A DNA stretch of 64,000 nt from Bradyrhizobium yuanmingense. Its GTDB lineage: Bacteria > Pseudomonadota > Alphaproteobacteria > Rhizobiales > Xanthobacteraceae. Under the pieces are notes generated by a model. It saw nothing but the letters and a program-made list of their open reading frames with translations, did no database searches and was not told where the DNA came from. The stretch covers positions 1-64,000 of the forward strand of contig NZ_FMAE01000004.1 in NCBI RefSeq assembly GCF_900094575.1, written 5' to 3'. A program made the position numbers and the translations under genes. Of this stretch, positions 1 through 7,893 are shown in pieces (position 1 is the first letter of the stretch; every line of letters starts with the position of its first letter).

Positions 1-614
1 AGCGATCGATTGGTCTTCCGAGCATGATTGTAAATGGCCCGCAGCGTCCGCATGCTGCCATTCGCCATGTAGGGACCGTTCTCCTTGGAAAGCTCATCAT
101 GCTTTTCGGCGACGCGACCGGGATCGTTCGCGAGGTCGAGCAGAGGGGTGTCAAGCCATTCGGAAAAGAGACGCTCGACGTGATCCCGATAGCCGCTTAT
201 CGTTTTTTTGCTACGGCCTTTTCGAATCATGTGGGCTTCCAGATAGCGTTGCCAAGCCTGCTTCAGGGTAACGCTCGCTACAGCTTCATCCCGGTTGGTA
301 TTGCCCTGTTCGGCGTTTCCGTCTTGCCTCGCTTTCGGGTGCTTTCCCTTGCTGATTTGAGCAAGATATTCCTTGGCAAGCGAGCGGGCCGCTCGGGTCG
401 TTAACTCGCTGGCATCTCCAATAGACACTCTAATGGATGAGGCCCGCTTTCCTCGTTGCCTAAGATCACCTTGAACGGTGAAGGTCCTTTTCCGCTTCCC
501 CACGACCACGAAGAAGCCTTTCAGCTCGGTGTCGCGAGCCAGATACCAGCCATCTTCAGGAGACGGTAGCTGAGCGATAGCCTTGTCGCTGAGAGCAATG
601 CGAATATCGGTCAT
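1..614 (-). CDS. Tyrosine-type phage/island integrase, N-terminal part (cut by window edge)
   Basis: An open frame runs from an ATG at 614 off the left edge: 204 codons without a stop. Residues 1-95 resemble the arm-binding domain of P4-type integrases (an early GWYLARDTELKGFFV stretch). Residues 116-204 resemble the SAM-like core-binding domain (LKQAWQRYLEAH, then MRTLRAIYNHARK near the edge). The catalytic domain with the R-H-R-Y residues lies outside the window, so activity cannot be judged. It starts 177 bp from a tRNA-Lys 3' fragment in the opposite orientation, the usual partnership of an island integrase with its tRNA attachment site. The upstream region carries a doubled 10-bp repeat. 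Confidence 0.85.
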   Translation of the reverse strand, partial: MTDIRIALSDKAIAQLPSPEDGWYLARDTELKGFFVVVGKRKRTFTVQGDLRQRGKRASSIRVSIGDASELTTRAARSLAKEYLAQISKGKHPKARQDGNAEQGNTNRDEAVASVTLKQAWQRYLEAHMIRKGRSKKTISGYRDHVERLFSEWLDTPLLDLANDPGRVAEKHDELSKENGPYMANGSMRTLRAIYNHARKTNRS

Positions 615-633
615 GGGGGGACGTGAACTGTTA

Positions 634-654
634 AAACGGTTTTCAAACGGTTTT
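634..654. repeat. Tandem 10-bp direct repeat upstream of the integrase
   Basis: AAACGGTTTT occurs twice (634-643 and 645-654), one base apart, about 20 bp upstream of the integrase start. Each copy is itself palindromic-like. The position suits an arm-type integrase site or an operator for int or an excisionase. The repeat is seen directly; the role is inferred. Confidence 0.5.
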
Positions 655-790
655 GGCGAGCCGAGGTGTTTGAAGGTCTGCGTTCGCCGGACTGCGAAGC
701 TATGCGACAAGTCCCTATAAATAAAAGGTCTTCTTCGACCTCACCGTAGTGTAGCGCAGATTCAGAAATCGTAGAGAGGCGCCGGTTTTG

Positions 791-837
791 AACTCTTAAT
801 CAGCGGGTCCCAGGTTCGAGCCCTGGCGCGCCCACCA
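791..837 (+). tRNA. tRNA-Lys(CTT) 3' fragment, attachment-site scar
   Basis: The sequence holds the 3' part of an alphaproteobacterial tRNA-Lys: anticodon loop with CTT (CTCTTAA), variable region GGGTC, T stem-loop CCAGG-TTCGAGC-CCTGG at 810-826, acceptor strand CGCGCCC at 827-833, discriminator A and encoded CCA to 837. The preceding bases do not pair as an anticodon stem (TTTTGA against AGCGGG) and no D-arm or 5' acceptor strand is present. This is therefore not a functional tRNA but the identity block left by integration into a tRNA 3' end. With the CCA end on the right and the integrase on the left, the block fits the distal attachment site of an island lying to the left. Confidence 0.8.
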
Positions 838-1062
838 TAAATCCCCTCACAAAGTCAAGCATCTAGCGTCTCACTTACGAAGTACGGAGTGTGAACGTTT
901 AGACGGGTTTTGAAGCCATTTAGACACCTCTGTGCGCGTTCTCTCGGATGGGTCGGTGTTCGAGTTAAGGAGTTGCTCATGGTGCTCTTTGGTGCCTTCC
1001 ATGAGCGATGGTCTGGTTCGCTAGGCAAGGTTGTCGAACCAAATAGACTTCCATCGAGAAAA
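838..1062. other. Non-coding junction between att scar and IS remnant
   Basis: No gene with a ribosome binding site or recognisable product is visible here. Open frames on both strands give peptides without family resemblance. Together with 1193-1355 it looks like island-boundary debris. Confidence 0.5.
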
Positions 1063-1192
1063 GACCGACGAGCCGACAGGCCGGTCGTACGGCTCGCCGA
1101 GCATCTGACCCGGATGGACTTCATCGTGCTGGATGAACTCGGCTATTTGCCCTTCGCCCAGTCCGGTGGCCAGCTTCTCTTCCACCTCGTCA
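1063..1192 (+). pseudogene. IS21-family istB (transposition helper ATPase) remnant
   Basis: In one plus frame about 43 codons read like the middle of IstB, including LAEHLTRMDFIVLDELGYLPF (split here as LAEHLTRMDF and IVLDELGYLPF) and AQSGGQLLFHLV, which covers the Walker B/DELGY region of this AAA+ ATPase. Similarity begins near 1063 and stops abruptly at about 1192, where intact IstB would continue toward the sensor region. The N-terminal Walker A half and the C-terminus are absent, as is any istA or terminal repeat. It is an internal fragment of an old IS21 insertion, next to the integrase and tRNA scar. Confidence 0.75.
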
Positions 1193-1355
1193 TCTTCAGC
1201 ACCAGACGTCAGCGGCATCTAAGGCAGAGGGCAGTTAAGGGACTAGAGCAGAAGAGACTCATTGAGGTCACCTACTGGGTCTTCTGGCGTAAACTTCTGG
1301 ATGATCTTGCGGAGTTCTGCTGCGGGCTCCGAAATCAGGCGCGCTGATCGCGCGG

Positions 1356-2162
1356 TCACTTGCCGGTGAAGCGCGGCGCTCGCTTTTCAACGAAATGAGC
1401 GACGCCCTCCTTGAAGTCCTCTGCTTCGCGGCAGATCGCAACTTCCGTGTTTGCGAGTTGCGTGGCTTCGGCCAGGGTTTGCCGGGGAGCTGCTGTCAAT
1501 TGCTGCTTGATGATGCGCATGGACCGCGGTGAGCAAAGATTGGCGAAATCGGATGCCGTCTGCTGCACGGTCTCGCGGAATGTGTCTGCTGGCAGCATCC
1601 TGACCAGGCCGAGCCGCTCGGCCTCCGCAGCCTCAACCACCCGCCCCGATAGCAGTAGGTCTGCCGCATTCATTGGTCCGATGAGCTGTCGCAACATCCA
1701 GGCGCTGCCGTGCTCTGCGATCAGGCCACGCCGGGCGAAGGAGGTGGTCAGCTTTGCACCCGCGGCCATGTAGCGAAGATCGCAATAGAGTGCGATGCAA
1801 AGACCGACGCCTGCAATCGCGCCATTGATGCCTGCAATGACTGGCTTGGGGACGGCAAGCAGGTAGCTGTATCGCTGCGCAAGATCATCGTCGGTGTCAG
1901 GGCAAACGACTGATGCAGCGGAAGCAGCATTTCCTGAAGACGCATCGGACAGGCGGACCATGTCAGCGCCCGCGCAGAAGCCGCGGCCCGCGCCGGTGAT
2001 CACAATCGCACGTACGTCGCCGTCCTCGCACGCGATCGTCATCAGGCGGCGGAGTTCGCTCTCCATGACCGGCGTCCACGCATTCATCTTGTCCGGCCGG
2101 TCGAACGTGATCGTCGCAACCCGATCGGAAACTTCGAACTTCATCTGCTCGGCAGAAACCAT
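1356..2162 (-). CDS. Enoyl-CoA hydratase/isomerase family protein
   Basis: 268-residue crotonase-fold protein, full family length. The oxyanion-hole segment is GAGRGFCAGADM at about 57-68 and the second conserved segment is INGAIAGVGLCIALYCDLR at 112-130. The stretch FARRGLIAEHGS near 142-153 resembles isomerase-type members of the family (PaaG-like), with Glu150 as candidate catalytic acid. It should hydrate or isomerise an unsaturated acyl-CoA in the cytoplasm. The ATG at 2162 is preceded by GGAGCG. It is divergent from the IclR gene at 2270, and the 107-bp gap holds an IclR-type operator candidate, so co-regulation with block 1 is likely. The acyl-CoA substrate is not predictable. Confidence 0.9.
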   Translation of the reverse strand: MVSAEQMKFEVSDRVATITFDRPDKMNAWTPVMESELRRLMTIACEDGDVRAIVITGAGRGFCAGADMVRLSDASSGNAASAASVVCPDTDDDLAQRYSYLLAVPKPVIAGINGAIAGVGLCIALYCDLRYMAAGAKLTTSFARRGLIAEHGSAWMLRQLIGPMNAADLLLSGRVVEAAEAERLGLVRMLPADTFRETVQQTASDFANLCSPRSMRIIKQQLTAAPRQTLAEATQLANTEVAICREAEDFKEGVAHFVEKRAPRFTGK

Positions 2163-2235
2163 AGGCGCGCTCCATTTGGTGAGTGGTCTAGCAAAGGCCG
2201 GATAACCGCGAAATGGCTTTCGCTAATGGGAAAAC

Positions 2236-2255
2236 TTTTCTATCTATGTGAAAAA
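2236..2255. promoter_or_regulatory. Operator-like palindrome in the enoyl-CoA hydratase/IclR divergent region
   Basis: TTTTC at 2236-2240 and GAAAA at 2250-2254 flank TATCTATGT. Read on the minus strand it contains TTTTCACATA, identical to the first ten bases of the site at 3059. It lies 15 bp upstream of the IclR start codon, a typical autoregulation position. Confidence 0.5.
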
Positions 2256-2269
2256 GCAAGTGAGGAAGC

Positions 2270-3037
2270 ATGTCTAAAGAGGTCATCAAAACCGCCAAGC
2301 GGCTGTTCGAGATCCTGGAATATTTCGATGAAGTGCAGCGGCCCTTGAGTCTGAAGGAGGTCGCGCTGCGCTTCGGGTACCCGGTCTCCAGCGCGTCCGC
2401 GGTTCTCAAAAGCATGGTGGTGCTCGGCTATGTCGATTTCGACCGCTATTCCAGGACCTACATGCCGACCATGCGGATCGTTCAGCTTGGGAACTGGGTG
2501 CAGGGGGCTCTCTTCGGCGAGCGGGGGATTTCGGCCCTGGTCAATCACCTTAACAAGGAAACGGAAGAGACCGTCAGCATCGCAACGCAGAGTGACCTGT
2601 ACATGCAATATATTCATGTTCAGCCATCACCGCGCACAATCCAGTTCTCGATCAGGCCAGGGACGATCCGGCCCCTCGCGCGCTCGGGCCTTGGATGGAT
2701 GCTCTTGAGCGCCCGTTCGGATGACATGATCGAGAAGCTCGTGCGCCGCATCAATTTCGAAGAGGAGGATCGGAAGAAGAAGGTCGATTTGAAGGAGCTG
2801 ATGCAGAAGCTGCGCAAGATCCGCAAGGATGGCTACGTCATCTCGCTTCACACCGTGACGGCCGGAGCAGGCGTCATCGGCATGTTGTTGCCGGAGCGGC
2901 GCCACGGCCGCATCCTGGCGATCGGCGTCGGCGGCCCAGTCGAGCGGCTGGTGTCCAAACGAACCCAAATCCTGCGATCGCTACGCGAAGGCATCGATAA
3001 ATTCGTCACGCGGGAGGACCGCGCATCCGCGACATAA
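2270..3037 (+). CDS. IclR-family transcriptional regulator (block 1)
   Basis: 255 residues. The N-terminal winged HTH (about 8-65) contains RPLSLKEVALRFGYPVSSAS as recognition helix region; the effector-binding IclR domain covers about 80-245. It is closely similar by eye to the regulator at 21200: both share RTYMPTMRI near residue 65, and SIATQSDLYMQYIH here matches SISTQSDLHAQYIH there. It probably controls the 3187-13781 gene run and the divergent enoyl-CoA hydratase, since operator-like repeats lie on both sides of it (2236-2255 and 3059-3097). The effector is probably an aromatic or cyclic acid or its CoA ester, but nothing in the sequence names it. Confidence 0.92.
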   Translation: MSKEVIKTAKRLFEILEYFDEVQRPLSLKEVALRFGYPVSSASAVLKSMVVLGYVDFDRYSRTYMPTMRIVQLGNWVQGALFGERGISALVNHLNKETEETVSIATQSDLYMQYIHVQPSPRTIQFSIRPGTIRPLARSGLGWMLLSARSDDMIEKLVRRINFEEEDRKKKVDLKELMQKLRKIRKDGYVISLHTVTAGAGVIGMLLPERRHGRILAIGVGGPVERLVSKRTQILRSLREGIDKFVTREDRASAT

Positions 3038-3058
3038 GCCCGCAACCGATCAGATTGA

Positions 3059-3097
3059 TTTTCACATATCTGTAAGTACGCACGCATATCTGTAATG
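3059..3097. promoter_or_regulatory. Paired IclR operator candidates upstream of the block 1 operon
   Basis: CATATCTGTAA occurs at 3065-3075 and again at 3085-3095, exactly 20 bp apart (two helical turns). This suits cooperative binding of IclR dimers. The same 11-mer occurs on the other strand at 21044-21054 beside the paralogous regulator. The pair sits 90 bp upstream of the GTG start at 3187, suitable for control of the operon promoter. Confidence 0.6.
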
Positions 3098-3186
3098 CTC
3101 TGGCTTTCAGCTGCGGCCCAGCACATTCTCCCGCCCACTCCACGCCTCGACGCGCGGGGATACAAAACGGTTAGAAGGGTGGAGTC

Positions 3187-3933
3187 GTGCAGGAGAAGGT
3201 CGTCGATCTGAAAACCAAGGACGGGGTGATGAACACCTATGTGTTTCACCCGGACCGTCCAGGACCGTTCCCTGTCATCATCTTCTATATGGACTCGGTC
3301 GGTGTCCGCGAGGAGCTGTCAGACATGTGCCGGCGTCTCGCCACCGTCGGCTATTACGTTATCATGCCGAACATGTATTACCGCATGGTCCGCTGCGTCG
3401 ATCTCGACGCCAACCGGCTGTGGGACCCGGCTTGCGCGGACAAGCTGGAGTTGATGTGGAAGCTCAACCGGCACCTCACCAACACCATGGTGATGGATGA
3501 CACCCAAGTCATGTTCGACTTCCTCGCCAACGAGCCGGCGGCGCGGCAGGGCAAGACGGGATGCGTCGGCTATTGCATGAGTGGCCGCTACGTCTATCGC
3601 GCGATGGGCGTGTTTCCCGATCGCATGGCCGCCGGTGCGTCCGTCTACGGCGCGCGTCTCGTCACCGACCAGCCGGACTCCGCACATCTCGTCACCGACA
3701 AGATCAAGGGCGAGATCTACTTTGCGCTGGCCGAGCATGATCACTACGCGCCGCCCGAGATGCTCGAGCAGGTGTCACAGGCGATCAAGACGGCCGGCAT
3801 CAAAGGCCGGATGGAATACTATCCGGAAGCCGAGCACGGCTTCGCGTTTCCGACCCGGCGCCTCTACCACAAGGCCAGCACCGAGCGGCATTGGGAACGC
3901 TTGTTCGATCTCTTTCAGCGCAATCTGAATTGA
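3187..3933 (+). CDS. Dienelactone hydrolase family protein
   Basis: 248-residue cytoplasmic alpha/beta-hydrolase of the dienelactone hydrolase family. The triad is visible: Cys130 in GYCMSG, Asp185 in AEHDHY and His217 in EAEHGFAF. A Cys nucleophile is typical of true dienelactone hydrolases, which open unsaturated lactones. The start is GTG at 3187 behind GGGTGGAG; an ATG at 3229 would remove 14 residues. It is the first gene of a plus-strand run ending at 13781, so it probably opens a lactone or ester produced in the same pathway. Actual substrate unknown. Confidence 0.9.
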   Translation: MQEKVVDLKTKDGVMNTYVFHPDRPGPFPVIIFYMDSVGVREELSDMCRRLATVGYYVIMPNMYYRMVRCVDLDANRLWDPACADKLELMWKLNRHLTNTMVMDDTQVMFDFLANEPAARQGKTGCVGYCMSGRYVYRAMGVFPDRMAAGASVYGARLVTDQPDSAHLVTDKIKGEIYFALAEHDHYAPPEMLEQVSQAIKTAGIKGRMEYYPEAEHGFAFPTRRLYHKASTERHWERLFDLFQRNLN

Positions 3934-4017
3934 GCTCGAACCTCTGAGCCGACCTGCATTCAAGGAAGCCGCCGGGGCGTCGTAGCGCGTCCGGCAGAAA
4001 ATCATAAGGGAGGAACG

Positions 4018-5178
4018 ATGAAGCTTGCGGATCGTATAAAGGTGCTGCTTTCGGCAGGGACCGTTGTGGCCACCACTTTGCAACTCGCTTACGCGCCCAG
4101 CGCGATGGCTGCCGACCCGGTAAAGATCGGTCTAGCGCTGCCGCTGAGCGGCGCAGCAGCGACTTACGGCCAAGAGCTGCAGCGCGGCGCCGAATACGCA
4201 GCCGAACTCATCAATCAGCGCGGCGGCATTCTCAGCGGCCGGAAGCTCGAATTAGTCTTCGAAGACGAAAAGGGCACTCCTCAAGGCGGAGTTGCAGCGG
4301 TGCAGAAGCTGATGTCCGTTGGGCGAGTGAAGGCGATCACGGGCGGAACGAATAGCTCGGTCGTGCTTGCTGAGTCCTCTGTCACAAAGAAGCGGATCCT
4401 GCAGGTTAACGCGGGCGCGCAGGCTGACGCCATCACCGATCAGGGAAGCCCATGGCTGTTTCAGATCAACAACACGGTATCGTTGAATTCGGAAGCCTTC
4501 AACGCCTACATTGTGAAGACCTTGAAGCCCAAGACGGTCGCCTACATGGGCGAGAATTCCGAGTTTAACAAGACCGTTCTGGAGAAGCTCAAGGAAAGCC
4601 TCAAGTCAGCCGGCATCGAACTGGTCAGCACGTCGACCTACGACGCCGAGACCAACGACTTCACGTCTATCCTCACCAAGATCAAGGCGAGCAATCCCGA
4701 CATGATTTACGTCGCCGATGCCTATCCGGCGCGTGCAGCCCAACTCTGGAAACAGGTGCGACAGATCGGCGGCTTCAAGATCGAGGTAATGTCGCCGGGC
4801 GTGGTGACGCCGGGCATGATCAAGCCTTCGGAAGGCGCGATGAATGGCGTCATCACGGGTGAGATCTTCATGGCGTCCGACCCGGGGCCAGACGGCAAAG
4901 AATTCGTCGAGAATTACCAGAAGAAGTTCAACAGTGTCCCGGGCAAAGGCGAATTGGTGATTTTCGAAGCGATCAATCTGATTGCGTCCGCGATGGACAA
5001 GGCCGGCACCGATAGCGACTACGACAGGATATCGAAGGTCATTCGCGAAGGTGCCTGGCAGAGCCCGCGTGGCCTGCTGAAGTTCGACGAAAAGGGCAGG
5101 GCGCGCGCGCCGTACTTCTACATTCAGCGAGTCGAGAACGGGGCTGTCGTTCAGCTCGAGCGCGTCAGCTCGAACTGA
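4018..5178 (+). CDS. Branched-chain-type ABC transporter substrate-binding protein
   Basis: 386 residues. A signal peptide covers about 1-31 (basic start, hydrophobic stretch, SAMAADP cleavage region), followed by a type I periplasmic-binding fold beginning VKIGLALPLSGAAATYG. It belongs to the LivJ/LivK (Peripla_BP_6) family, whose members in soil alphaproteobacteria often bind aromatic or dicarboxylic acids rather than amino acids. GGGAGG lies 6 bp before the ATG. The LivH, LivM, LivG and LivF genes follow directly, completing one importer. The ligand is presumably the pathway substrate. Confidence 0.92.
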   Translation: MKLADRIKVLLSAGTVVATTLQLAYAPSAMAADPVKIGLALPLSGAAATYGQELQRGAEYAAELINQRGGILSGRKLELVFEDEKGTPQGGVAAVQKLMSVGRVKAITGGTNSSVVLAESSVTKKRILQVNAGAQADAITDQGSPWLFQINNTVSLNSEAFNAYIVKTLKPKTVAYMGENSEFNKTVLEKLKESLKSAGIELVSTSTYDAETNDFTSILTKIKASNPDMIYVADAYPARAAQLWKQVRQIGGFKIEVMSPGVVTPGMIKPSEGAMNGVITGEIFMASDPGPDGKEFVENYQKKFNSVPGKGELVIFEAINLIASAMDKAGTDSDYDRISKVIREGAWQSPRGLLKFDEKGRARAPYFYIQRVENGAVVQLERVSSN

Positions 5179-5215
5179 AGATCGACCGCAGATCAAAGTA
5201 GAAGGCGCGTCGGCT

Positions 5216-6091
5216 TTGGAACTTTTGGCTCAAACCCTGGTCAACGGATTGGTGCTCGGCGCCGGCTATGCCGTCATTGCCGTCGGCCTGACGCTGATCT
5301 TTGGAATCGTGGGCATCGCAAACTTTGCCCATGGCGCGTTCTTCGCCATGGGCGGCTACGCCTGTTATCTCCTGACGTCGCAAGGCCTGAGCTATTTGGC
5401 CGCTGTTCCGCTGTCCGTACTGATCGTCGTGATCATCGGAGCGCTGACCGAGTGGATTGTCATCAGGCGCAGCCTCTACGGAGACTCGCATCACGGCTCG
5501 CTGATCGTGACCTTCGCGCTCGGTCAAGCGGCGGTGGCCGGACTGATCCTGATCTTCGGGCCGGATCCGCTTCCCGTGCCGTCGCCTCTAGGGCAGAGCA
5601 CGATGCGATTTTTCGGGATGTTCGTCACTTCGCAGCGCGCTTTCATCTTCGTTTGCTCGATGCTCGTGCTCGGTGCCCTCGGCCTCTGGCTTCGCCTGAG
5701 CATCAAGGGTCAGCAGGTCGTCGCAGTTGCCCAGAACGCGCGCGGCGCGCTTTACTCCGGGATTGACGTGCCCTGGATACGCGCGCTTGCCTTTGTGCTC
5801 GGCGTCGCCGCGGCGGGTCTTGCCGGTGCGCTGCTGGCGCCGATCACGACGATCTATCCGACCATGGGATACAGCGCCCTGATCGTTGGATTTACCGTCG
5901 TCATCCTGGGCGGCATGGGCAGTATTCCCGGCGCGATGCTGGGAGCGCTCCTGATCGGTGTCGCCAACGCGCTGTTCGAAACTTATGTCTCGGTCTCTTG
6001 GACGCCCGCATTGGGCTGGGCGCTTGTCATCGCAACGCTGTTATTCCGTCCACAGGGACTGCTTGGTCAACTCCAGCAGCATCGGCACTAG
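5216..6091 (+). CDS. ABC importer permease, LivH type
   Basis: 291-residue polytopic membrane protein with about eight hydrophobic segments. LivH signatures include TLIFGIVGIANFAHGAFFAM near 28-47 and VVILGGMGSIPGAMLGA near the C-terminus. It is one half of the heterodimeric translocation channel in the cytoplasmic membrane; LivM at 6093 is the other. The chosen start is TTG at 5216, which gives the expected MELLAQTLVNGL N-terminus of the family; no ATG fits better. Ends one base before the LivM start, indicating translational coupling. Confidence 0.93.
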   Translation: MELLAQTLVNGLVLGAGYAVIAVGLTLIFGIVGIANFAHGAFFAMGGYACYLLTSQGLSYLAAVPLSVLIVVIIGALTEWIVIRRSLYGDSHHGSLIVTFALGQAAVAGLILIFGPDPLPVPSPLGQSTMRFFGMFVTSQRAFIFVCSMLVLGALGLWLRLSIKGQQVVAVAQNARGALYSGIDVPWIRALAFVLGVAAAGLAGALLAPITTIYPTMGYSALIVGFTVVILGGMGSIPGAMLGALLIGVANALFETYVSVSWTPALGWALVIATLLFRPQGLLGQLQQHRH

Positions 6092-6092
6092 T

Positions 6093-7127
6093 ATGGCGAC
6101 CCAGGACTTTGGCACCATGATCGACAGCAAGCAGGTCGGTGTCTCGGACAGGAAAATGTCTGGACGCACCGCGCGGGAGGCCTCCTCCGTCGCCTGCGCG
6201 CTCATTGTCATCGCCGTCTTCGCTTACACCTTCAGCGACCCGTTTGTGGTAACTCTGGCAGGCTATACCTGCGCGTTCGCCCTATTTGCCTTGAGCATCA
6301 ACATCATCCTCGGCGGTGTCGGCGAAGTCCCGCTCGGCCAATGCTTGTTCTTCGGTGTCGGGGCTTATGGCGCGGCGATCGGCATGGGCAAACTGGGGCT
6401 GCCTTTCCAAGTCTCGGTGTTCATCGCGCTCATCTTGTCCGTAGTGCTGGCCGCGATCATCGGCGTCATTACGCTGCGCTTGACCGGTGCATATTTCTCG
6501 ATCGTCTCCTGGGGCCTTACCGGCGTCGCGATGGTCGCAGCGACGAATCTCGAGGAGGTCACCGGGGGTCCGCTCGGCCTGTTCGGTTTCCCGCCGATCG
6601 AGATCGGTCCACTTCAATTGTCGGATCCGCAGACCTACTTTGCGGTCACGGCCACCATTCTTCTGCTCGCTATCCTGTTCCTCGTAGCCCTGCGCCGATC
6701 TCCCTTTGGCGCCGCGATGGACAGCGTGCGCCAAAATCGCCATCTCGCCCGCTCCGTGGGCGTCGATGTCGCGCGTGTCCGACTGAAGGCATTCATGCTG
6801 AGCGCGCCGTTCGCCGCGCTGGCCGGCGCGCTGGCCGTTCCCTACACCCAGATCGTGACACCCGAGGTGTTCAGTGTTGCAAACACTGTGGACGGACTCT
6901 TGATGGTGCTGCTGGGGGGCGCTCAGCTCGTGGTCGGTCCCGTCATCGGTGCAGCAATGTTCACGTTGATTCCGCAGGCGATGAACCTCGATCCGAACAT
7001 ACGGATCCTGGTGTTCTCGTCGATCATCATTCTGATCATGATGTTTGCCCCAGGCGGTCTGCATCAACTGGGCGTCGCCCTGCGGGATCGGTTCGGAGGG
7101 AAGACAGATGACGATCGCAGCCGCTGA
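6093..7127 (+). CDS. ABC importer permease, LivM type
   Basis: 344-residue membrane protein with multiple hydrophobic segments from residue 32 on. LivM motifs include SINIILGGVGEVPLGQCLFF and the cytoplasmic loop RRSPFGAAMDSVRQN, which contacts the ATPase. The frame is open back to 5958, but the ATG at 6093 directly after the LivH stop avoids a long overlap and gives normal family length. It pairs with LivH (5216) and is powered by the ATPases at 7108 and 7883. It overlaps the next gene by 20 bp. Confidence 0.92.
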   Translation: MATQDFGTMIDSKQVGVSDRKMSGRTAREASSVACALIVIAVFAYTFSDPFVVTLAGYTCAFALFALSINIILGGVGEVPLGQCLFFGVGAYGAAIGMGKLGLPFQVSVFIALILSVVLAAIIGVITLRLTGAYFSIVSWGLTGVAMVAATNLEEVTGGPLGLFGFPPIEIGPLQLSDPQTYFAVTATILLLAILFLVALRRSPFGAAMDSVRQNRHLARSVGVDVARVRLKAFMLSAPFAALAGALAVPYTQIVTPEVFSVANTVDGLLMVLLGGAQLVVGPVIGAAMFTLIPQAMNLDPNIRILVFSSIIILIMMFAPGGLHQLGVALRDRFGGKTDDDRSR

Positions 7128-7893
7128 GCGTCCGGCCGTCTCGGCCCGGGATATCGTCAAGCGGTACGGAGGCGTGACGGCCCTGAACGGCGTCAGCCTC
7201 GACGTTCAGGAAGGCGAGATTTTTGGCATCATCGGTCCGAATGGCGCGGGTAAGTCGACGCTGTTCGATATCCTCTGCGGAATCACCGTCCCAACAACCG
7301 GATCAATCCGCATTATGGGCAACGAGATTGCGGGGGTGCCGCCGCACCACATCGCGCGTTCGGGTGTCGCCCGGACCTTCCAGAGGACCGCTGTGTTTGC
7401 CGAAAGCACAGTGCTCGAAAATCTTCTCTTCGGGCGCCATACGAGCTTCCACCACGGCGTTCTGGGCCGAATCTTCGGCAGCAAGACCTTTGCCGGGGAT
7501 CAACAGGCCTTCCAAACGCGCGCCGAGGAGGTGCTCACGCTCATCGGCCTTGACGGAGAGCGGCACCGAAAGGCGGGCGTGCTGGCCTATGGCGTGCAGC
7601 GCCGGCTCGCTGTCGGTATCGCATTGATGTCCGATCCGAAAATCATGTTTCTCGATGAGCCGGCAGCCGGCATGAACGGCCGCGAGACTGCCGACTTCAT
7701 CGCGCTGATTCGTGCCATTGCGCCGGGGCGGACGATCCTGATCGTGGAGCACGACATGGCCGTGATCCGGCAACTCTGTGGCCGCGCGCTTGTCGTCGTG
7801 GACGGCAAGCCTGTTGTGGTTGACGCGCCGCATCACGTTCTCAGCCATCCGGAAGTCGTGACCGCTTATCTGGGGGCTGACGATGACGAGTGA
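7108..7893 (+). CDS. ABC importer ATPase, LivG type
   Basis: 261 residues. Walker A is GPNGAGKST, Walker B is IMFLDEPAAGMN, and the LivG-style signature is LAYGVQRRLAV instead of canonical LSGGQ. The H-loop lies in VEHDMAV. It hydrolyses ATP on the inner face of the membrane to drive the LivHM channel. The ATG at 7108 has CGGAGGGA upstream; an earlier in-frame codon at 7045 lies deep inside LivM and is less likely. It overlaps LivM by 20 bp and LivF by 11 bp, a tightly coupled operon. Confidence 0.93.
   Translation: MTIAAAERPAVSARDIVKRYGGVTALNGVSLDVQEGEIFGIIGPNGAGKSTLFDILCGITVPTTGSIRIMGNEIAGVPPHHIARSGVARTFQRTAVFAESTVLENLLFGRHTSFHHGVLGRIFGSKTFAGDQQAFQTRAEEVLTLIGLDGERHRKAGVLAYGVQRRLAVGIALMSDPKIMFLDEPAAGMNGRETADFIALIRAIAPGRTILIVEHDMAVIRQLCGRALVVVDGKPVVVDAPHHVLSHPEVVTAYLGADDDE

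Noticed and set aside
24..404. Plus-strand open frame of 126 codons at the left edge
   Set aside because: It is antisense to the integrase frame, which shows domain-like sequence; the plus product resembles nothing.
791..837. Possible intact tRNA gene
   Set aside because: No 5' acceptor strand, D-arm or paired anticodon stem precedes the 3' half, so it is an attachment-site remnant.
5958..6092. 45-codon N-terminal extension of the LivM gene
   Set aside because: It lies wholly within the LivH gene in another frame; the ATG at 6093 follows the LivH stop directly and gives family length.
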